From Limnohabitans sp. (GTDB lineage Bacteria; Pseudomonadota; Gammaproteobacteria; Burkholderiales; Burkholderiaceae_C), in the NCBI GenBank assembly GCA_009693505.1, contig SHXD01000011.1, forward strand, positions 1 to 64,000: a stretch of DNA of 64,000 bases, read 5' to 3'. Both the position numbers and the translations under genes were made by a program. The notes beneath the pieces are model-generated. The model saw only the letters and a program-made list of their open reading frames with translations, was not told the DNA's origin and did no database searches. Numbering within the stretch: position 1 is the first letter of the stretch; the number at the start of each line of letters is the position of its first letter. Positions 59,361 through 64,000 of the stretch are shown here, piece by piece.

Positions 59361-59930
59361 TTAATCTTCAATGCCGCGTTGAGCGGGAATGCCTGCATTG
59401 AAGGCGTGTTTGATTTTGGTCATTTCAGTCACAGTGTCGGCAAGCTCAATCAACTCCGGCGGACAACGTCTTCCGGTAATGCAGACATGTACGTCTTTGG
59501 GTCGTGCTTGTAATGTGGTCAACACATCTGCCAAAGACAACCAACCATAAATCAATGGGTAAGTAATTTCATCCAGAATCACCAAGAAAAATTCGCCACT
59601 CAAGATAGCCGCCTCGGCTTTTTGCCAGCCGTTTTTTGCCAGCTGAGCCGAGTGTTCAAGGTCTTTGCTCTTCCAGCTAAAGCCGTCGCCAAAACCCTCT
59701 ATTGAAATGCCGATTTTTTCAAATATACGGTGCTCGCCAAAACGAGCGGTGGGCACTTTCATGAACTGGTAAATCTTCACGGCTTTACCACGTCCGTGAG
59801 CACGCAATGCCAAGCCAAACGCTGCGGTGCTTTTGCCTTTGCCGTCTCCCGTGTTGACAATGATCAAGCCACGCCGTTCAACCTGAGGGGTTGAACGCGT
59901 GTAATTTACAGGAGGCTGTTCGATGATCAT
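59361..59930 (-). CDS. cobO: Cob(I)yrinic acid a,c-diamide adenosyltransferase
   Basis: CobO (BtuR/CobA type) transfers the adenosyl group from ATP to the corrinoid cobalt. The 189-residue protein has the P-loop [17 protein letters not shown] (about 28-44), [11 protein letters not shown], and [14 protein letters not shown] use the ATG at 59930 ([10 protein letters not shown]), giving the usual length. It lies 25 nt after btuD and 10 nt before cobQ. With CobQ it would support corrinoid salvage. Confidence 0.94.
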   Translation of the reverse strand: MIIEQPPVNYTRSTPQVERRGLIIVNTGDGKGKSTAAFGLALRAHGRGKAVKIYQFMKVPTARFGEHRIFEKIGISIEGFGDGFSWKSKDLEHSAQLAKNGWQKAEAAILSGEFFLVILDEITYPLIYGWLSLADVLTTLQARPKDVHVCITGRRCPPELIELADTVTEMTKIKHAFNAGIPAQRGIED

Positions 59931-59955
59931 TGTTTCGCGTTCACTTTTTACAGCG

Positions 59956-60729
59956 TTAAAGCTTAGGCACAGCAACCCACTGACCATTCAGCGAATGGAC
60001 TGCAATGCGCTTATCAAATACGGTTTCTACGGCACGGTGCGTATCTTCGTCGATACATGCACCTTGATGTACCACACGGCCTGCTTGCATAACCGCCATA
60101 TCGTCGGCATGCAAAGCCATTCCTACTTCGTGCAACACACTGATCACTGTGGTGTTTTGCGATGTGAGGCAGCGCACTTGCTCCAACCAATCCACTTGGT
60201 GTGGTGGGTCAAGGTTTGCGAGTGGCTCATCCATCAACATCACTTTGGCTTGCACAGCCATCGCGCGTCCTAACAACACACGCTGACGCTCACCGCCCGA
60301 AAGTTGACTTAAAGAACGCTCGCGCCAGTCCCAAGCTTGCGTGGCTTTCAAAGCACTTTCGACAACCGAATAATCATTTGCACTGGGCGCCGCCAGCCAA
60401 TCTTGATGCGGCATACGCCCAAGCATGACCACATCCCACACTCGCAGATCATCTGATGCTGATTCATTTTGGCCAAGCCAAGACAGCTGTTGCGCGCGTC
60501 GTTTGCGATCGATTGACATCAACTCATGGTCAAACAAAAAAATGCTGCCTGTCACTGGTAGTAAGCCAGCCAAAGCTTTGAGCAACGTGGACTTACCTGC
60601 CCCATTAGGGCCAACAATACTTGTCCAACGCCCAGCCACAAAAGACATATCGATGCCATGCAACACCTCTTGCCCAGCAAGTGACACATGCAGATCTCGC
60701 ACACTTAAAGCCATTTTGGGTAAATTCAT
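59956..60729 (-). CDS. btuD: Cobalamin ABC transporter ATP-binding protein
   Basis: The 257-residue protein is the ATPase of the BtuCDF-type importer. It has Walker A VGPNGAGKST (about 38-47), the signature LSGGERQRVLLGRAMA and Walker B VMLMDEPLANLDP. FecCD-linked ATPases for B12, heme and siderophores are similar; operon context with a cobalamin riboswitch, cobO and cobQ decides for cobalamin. The ATG at 60729 overlaps the btuC stop by 4 nt; an upstream extension to 60768 is less likely. Confidence 0.92.
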   Translation of the reverse strand: MNLPKMALSVRDLHVSLAGQEVLHGIDMSFVAGRWTSIVGPNGAGKSTLLKALAGLLPVTGSIFLFDHELMSIDRKRRAQQLSWLGQNESASDDLRVWDVVMLGRMPHQDWLAAPSANDYSVVESALKATQAWDWRERSLSQLSGGERQRVLLGRAMAVQAKVMLMDEPLANLDPPHQVDWLEQVRCLTSQNTTVISVLHEVGMALHADDMAVMQAGRVVHQGACIDEDTHRAVETVFDKRIAVHSLNGQWVAVPKL

Positions 60730-61739
60730 TGCAACGCCCTGGTTGTTTGACTGCGGTACATCAGCCACAGCAAATAGCCACCACCCAAAACCGCTGTAAG
60801 CACGCCCACCGGCATTTCTTGGGGCGACAACAACATGCGTGCCATCAAATCAGCCACCAGCAGCAAAACACCGCCCATCAAGGATGAGAGCAACACAATC
60901 CAGTTGTTTTTGGTCTTTACCAACGAGCGAACTAAGTGCGGTGCAGCCAAACCAACAAAGGCTACCAACCCTGTTTGCGCCACCGCTGTGCCCGTGGCCA
61001 AAGCCAACACACAGATCAGCGCTACGCGGACAGAGGCAAGCGGTACGCCCAAACTCAATGCCGTCGCTTCTCCCAAACTCAAAGCATCCAATACGCGGCT
61101 CAGAACAAAGGCAAACACCACACACACCAGCAACACGCCAAGCAACAAAGCGCACGACGTCCAACCAATAAAGCTGGTCGAGCCCAACAAAAATCCTTGC
61201 ATGCCTTGCAAAACGTCCGGACGAAAAAGAGTGATTAGGGATACCAACGCCCCCAAGACCACGCCCACAATAACCCCCGCCAATAACAAGCGCAAGGTGT
61301 GATGCACGCCACGCGCCAACACCAGCGTGAGCAGCACAGCCAGCAAAGCACCCACAAATGCAGCGCCTGTCAAACCCATACGCACTAACAACTCGGTAGC
61401 AAAAGGATTGCCGCCAAACAGTGCCAAGGCCACAGCCACACCTAACGAGGCACCCGATGCGCTGCCCAACAAATACGGATCAGCCAATGGGTTACGAAAC
61501 AAGCCTTGCGCCAGCGCACCCGCGAGCCCGAGCAAAGCACCTGCTGCGCAAGCACCCAAGCTGCGAGGCAAACGAATGTTCCAGACAATTTGCCAAGCGG
61601 TGTCGTCTCGCAGCGCGGTGAACCAGCTTTCAAAACCAGTGCTGCCTGAAGCGCTGCCTAGCGCAATTCCAAACAAACAAAATGCCAACAAACTCAAAGC
61701 AATCACCAGTGGCGACCTACGAGCAGCGTCATGGGTCAT
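60726..61739 (-). CDS. btuC: Cobalamin ABC transporter permease
   Basis: The 337-residue FecCD-family permease has about ten membrane segments, with the conserved WNIRLPRSLGACAAGALLGLAGA and FRNPLADPYLLGSASGASLG near the start and FVGLAAPHLVRSL near residue 255. It forms the channel of the inner-membrane B12 importer with BtuD. Four-nt overlaps join it to btuF upstream and btuD downstream. Confidence 0.93.
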   Translation of the reverse strand: MTHDAARRSPLVIALSLLAFCLFGIALGSASGSTGFESWFTALRDDTAWQIVWNIRLPRSLGACAAGALLGLAGALAQGLFRNPLADPYLLGSASGASLGVAVALALFGGNPFATELLVRMGLTGAAFVGALLAVLLTLVLARGVHHTLRLLLAGVIVGVVLGALVSLITLFRPDVLQGMQGFLLGSTSFIGWTSCALLLGVLLVCVVFAFVLSRVLDALSLGEATALSLGVPLASVRVALICVLALATGTAVAQTGLVAFVGLAAPHLVRSLVKTKNNWIVLLSSLMGGVLLLVADLMARMLLSPQEMPVGVLTAVLGGGYLLWLMYRSQTTRALQ

Positions 61740-62641
61740 GGCTGAACTTTCGCTTTGTCGATCAGTTCAGCTTTGCTTCCTTCAGATTTGTCAATCAAAC
61801 ACTTGGCAATTATGCGAGCAGCTTCTGCCATGCGCGGACCTGGACGCCCTAAAAGTTCAGACTCCTCTGGCTTAAAATAGCACACTTGTTGCATGCGTAT
61901 GGCTCGGATATTTTCCCAACCAGGTCGAGTTGCCATGTCCGCAAAGCTGCTTTCGCCCACCATGATGATGTTGGGCTGCGCACGCACCACAAACTCGGGG
62001 TTGATTTTGGGAAATGGACCCAGCGATGCAGGCAAGATGTTACGCACACCTAAGCGATGTAATGTTTCGCCAATAAACGACGACTCGCTTGCACCATAAG
62101 GTGCGCGATTGACTTCAAAGTACACGCTCTGCCCTTTGACCTGCGCAGGAATAGATTGGGCAGCCGTATCGATTGCAGCATCGATGTTGCGCCAAATGCG
62201 ATCACTTTCCTGTGTTGGAACATGTAGGGCCTGTGCAACTGTGCGAATGACGCGCCGCACATCGGCATGAGAGCGTGGTTCTAGCGATAAAACCGTCAAA
62301 CCTAAAGCAGTAAAGCGCTCAGCACCGCGAGCAGAGGCCGCCATCAACACCAAGTCTGGCTTTGCAGCCACAACACTTTCAATACTCGGGTCAATTCCAC
62401 CGCCCATACGTGGCAACTTGGCAATGCTCTCAGGCCAGTTGGAATAACGATCCACGCCAACCAGCTTTTGACATTGACCTAAAGCACACACAGTTTCGGT
62501 GAGAGAAGGTAATAAGCTAACGATGCGTTGTGGCGGTTTACCAATGATCACTTCCAATTGACGATCGTCGCGCAACACAACAGCTTGCACGATACTGGTG
62601 GCAAACAAAAAGATTGATAGCGCAACGGTACTTTTAAGCAT
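61736..62641 (-). CDS. btuF: Periplasmic cobalamin-binding protein BtuF
   Basis: The 301-residue precursor has a signal peptide (MLKSTVALSIFLFATSIVQA) and the class III solute-binding fold: RIVSLLPSLTETVCALG, LVGVDRYSNWPES and AAKPDLVLMAAS. It delivers B12 to BtuCD. It follows the signal-less BtuF-like gene with an 8-nt overlap. The region YFEVNRAPYGASESSFIG contains a segment typical of the second lobe. Confidence 0.92.
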   Translation of the reverse strand: MLKSTVALSIFLFATSIVQAVVLRDDRQLEVIIGKPPQRIVSLLPSLTETVCALGQCQKLVGVDRYSNWPESIAKLPRMGGGIDPSIESVVAAKPDLVLMAASARGAERFTALGLTVLSLEPRSHADVRRVIRTVAQALHVPTQESDRIWRNIDAAIDTAAQSIPAQVKGQSVYFEVNRAPYGASESSFIGETLHRLGVRNILPASLGPFPKINPEFVVRAQPNIIMVGESSFADMATRPGWENIRAIRMQQVCYFKPEESELLGRPGPRMAEAARIIAKCLIDKSEGSKAELIDKAKVQP

Positions 62642-63437
62642 AGCTGGCCTCCCATTGCTTAACTATTTGGTGTAACTGAGCAACACCATCAGTTAACGCG
62701 GCAGGACCAGGCTGCAATATATTGGCCGACTTGATTTCAAAAATTTGGTTATTGCGAACAGCTGGCACTTCTTGCCAGCCTTTTCGTGTCGCCACTTTTT
62801 CAGAACGAAACTTCTTGCCACAAAGCGAGCCAATGATGATGTCGGGCGCACGGTCCACAATGGTTTGACCATCGGCAATGATTCGGTCTTTGCCCATGGG
62901 CATTTGCGCCAACTCGGGAAAACAATCGTCGCCCCCAGCGATACCAATTAGCTCTGACACCCAACGAATGCAGCTGATGTGTGGCTCATCCCATTCTTCA
63001 AAATAGACAATGGGTCGTCTCTTGAATTTGGCTGCTGTTTGTTGAATGGCATCCAACTGCGCACGCATCTGTTTCAAATGCAGCATTCCCTGCTCAACTT
63101 GGTCGACCATTGCAGCAACTTGGTAGAGCATTGAAAAAATCTCGTCCACACTACGCTGGTTAAACACAGTGACCTGAACACCCGCACGGATGAGCAAGGC
63201 TGCAATGTCGGCCTGCAAGTCTGAAAAGCCGAACACACAATCAGGCTTGAGCGTAAGAATTTTGTCAATCTTAGCGCTCAAGAACGCACTGACTTTTGGT
63301 TTTTCATCGCGTGCACGACGGGGACGCACGGTGTAACCAGAGATACCCACAATGCGGTGATCCTGTCCGAGCAGGTACAACCATTCAGTAGTTTCTTCGG
63401 TAAGGCAGACAATCCGCTGAGGGCCAAAAATCATCAT
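62634..63437 (-). CDS. BtuF-like binding protein without signal peptide
   Basis: The 267-residue protein has the same class III binding-protein fold as BtuF (PQRIVCLTEETTEWLYLLG, IVGISGYTVRPRRARDE, LKPDCVFGFSDLQADI), but starts directly with the domain and has no signal peptide or lipobox, so it is predicted to stay in the cytoplasm. The YFEEWDEPHISCIRWVSELI segment is reminiscent of cobalamin-binding proteins annotated in Burkholderiales. It follows the 102-aa gene with a 4-nt overlap. A role in cytoplasmic corrinoid binding or handling is conjecture. Confidence 0.8.
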   Translation of the reverse strand: MMIFGPQRIVCLTEETTEWLYLLGQDHRIVGISGYTVRPRRARDEKPKVSAFLSAKIDKILTLKPDCVFGFSDLQADIAALLIRAGVQVTVFNQRSVDEIFSMLYQVAAMVDQVEQGMLHLKQMRAQLDAIQQTAAKFKRRPIVYFEEWDEPHISCIRWVSELIGIAGGDDCFPELAQMPMGKDRIIADGQTIVDRAPDIIIGSLCGKKFRSEKVATRKGWQEVPAVRNNQIFEIKSANILQPGPAALTDGVAQLHQIVKQWEASYA

Positions 63438-63742
63438 TTTAATAATTCGTATTGACTTGACACCGGTTGCTTTGTCATATTGCGATTAGGCAGAACCAGT
63501 GTGTGCCCTTCGCCAAACTCCAACATAGCATCAACACCCGCGCGTTGTAGGCGCTCTACCAAAGCTTTGTCATAAGTTGTACCAATTGGCAAAACAGCAT
63601 TGGGCAATTGAACCTCAGTCGACAAGTGAATAGAAACATCGTACTGACTTGTGGACTTCCACAATAGTTCCAATAACTCTTGATATGGCCGGCCGAACAA
63701 AGGCGTGAAAACACGCCGACCCAAAGATTTAGAAAATGTCAT
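63434..63742 (-). CDS. Unknown 102-residue protein, first gene of B12 operon
   Basis: I do not recognise this protein. It has no signal peptide, no membrane segment and no Cys pair. The middle, SIHLSTEVQLPNAVLPIGT, and the C-part, ERLQRAGVDAMLEFGEGH, look like a small compact fold of mixed alpha/beta type. Its stop overlaps the next gene by 4 nt, so it is probably translated as part of the operon. It is the first gene behind the cobalamin riboswitch, which suggests a link to corrinoid metabolism. No good ribosome-binding site precedes the ATG. Confidence 0.65.
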   Translation of the reverse strand: MTFSKSLGRRVFTPLFGRPYQELLELLWKSTSQYDVSIHLSTEVQLPNAVLPIGTTYDKALVERLQRAGVDAMLEFGEGHTLVLPNRNMTKQPVSSQYELLK

Positions 63743-63797
63743 GATTTATCAACAAATGTGTTCTCACCGCCTTCCCCGACAGTGCACGAACGATAGA

Positions 63798-63812
63798 CCC
63801 CTCTTTCGAGGG
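63798..63812 (-). other. GNRA-capped hairpin between riboswitch and first gene
   Basis: CCCTC-GAAA-GAGGG on the minus strand forms a 5-bp stem with a GNRA tetraloop about 12 nt after the B12 box. It may be part of the expression platform. No U-run follows, so translational rather than transcriptional control is the simpler reading. Confidence 0.5.
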
Positions 63813-63819
63813 ACCGCCT

Positions 63820-64000
63820 TGTTGGCCGGTATCCGGGCTAAGCAGAGCAACCTTCATCACCTTCCCAAGCACCTGTTTAAGAGCACTCAGTGGCAATCAA
63901 TGAAAGCGGGGCAAAAATGCCCGTCTGCTGACCGTTGCGGGGGCAGCGCAGGTCAAGTTCACCCCGTAGGGGCTTCCTCTCCTGCTTCCCGTTGAACTGA
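63820..64000 (-). promoter_or_regulatory. Cobalamin riboswitch (5' end may lie beyond window)
   Basis: On the minus strand the aptamer landmarks appear in order: AACGGGAA near 63990, GCTGCCCCCGCAACGGT (63931-63947), GCCACTG, GGGAAGGTG, and the B12 box AGCCCGGATACCGGCC (63824-63839). The B12 box ends about 80 nt upstream of the first gene. Binding of adenosylcobalamin is expected to lower expression of the whole downstream import and salvage operon. The outermost 5' pairing strand may be cut by the window edge. Confidence 0.95.

Overview
The window looks like a chromosomal segment of a beta-proteobacterium of order Burkholderiales, most likely a Comamonadaceae member of the Limnohabitans/Rhodoferax type. 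This is inferred from gene order and protein sequences (rpsF-priB-rpsR-rplI, ppsA/ppsR, carA-carB-greA, the rpsB-to-rnhB run, orphan phaR, tRNA-Leu next to rnr). No rRNA, CRISPR array, phage gene or transposase gene was seen. Most of the window is ordinary core genome, densely packed with many 1-8 nt start/stop overlaps.

Layout. 1-1386 (minus): rpsF-priB-rpsR-rplI, the last cut by the window edge. 1488-6971: ppsA and a sodium:solute symporter broken by one in-frame TAA, with ppsR divergent. 6981-11998 (minus): rlmE, ftsH, folP, glmM. 12030-13253 (plus): a YhbY RNA-binding protein and a small glycosyltransferase-like protein. 13308-18195 (minus): carA-carB-greA. 18396-32443 (minus): a long translation and envelope-biogenesis run, in transcription order rpsB, tsf, pyrH, frr, cdsA, dxr, rseP, bamA, skp, lpxD, fabZ, lpxA, lpxB, rnhB and a TrmH-type methyltransferase. 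The uppS gene usually found between frr and cdsA is missing. 32656-38767: amidase, an SDR, rnr, tRNA-Leu(CAG), rimO.

38837-43812 is the most accessory-looking part. After phaR, a 177-bp near-perfect palindrome precedes a coupled gene pair (SOUL heme-binding protein plus D-aminoacylase-like amidohydrolase), and a second copy of the same palindrome family (157 bp) closes the pair. An EamA transporter and a LON-domain protein follow, with shorter GGGGTCAGA-type repeats beside the latter. 43900-57894 returns to core genes: tRNA-Val(GAC), relA, an alpha/beta hydrolase, 3-hydroxybutyrate dehydrogenase, ispF, ispD, mfd, serB, a Tat-exported PhoD-like phosphatase, another hydrolase, a PLP aminotransferase and nth.

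57875-64000 (minus) is a cobalamin uptake and salvage operon behind an unmistakable cobalamin riboswitch at the right edge: a 102-aa unknown protein, a BtuF-like protein without signal peptide, exported BtuF, BtuC, BtuD, CobO and CobQ. CobQ is interrupted by one in-frame TAG.

The items I consider most worth following are the pair of long palindromes whose arms differ between copies in a symmetric, pairing-preserving way, the B12-controlled operon with an unknown first gene, the two single-codon interruptions, the lost uppS slot, the short single-PDZ RseP, and several structured leaders (rpsB, rpsF). I did not find a convincing wholly new multi-gene system, and all family assignments are from reading the sequence, not from searches.
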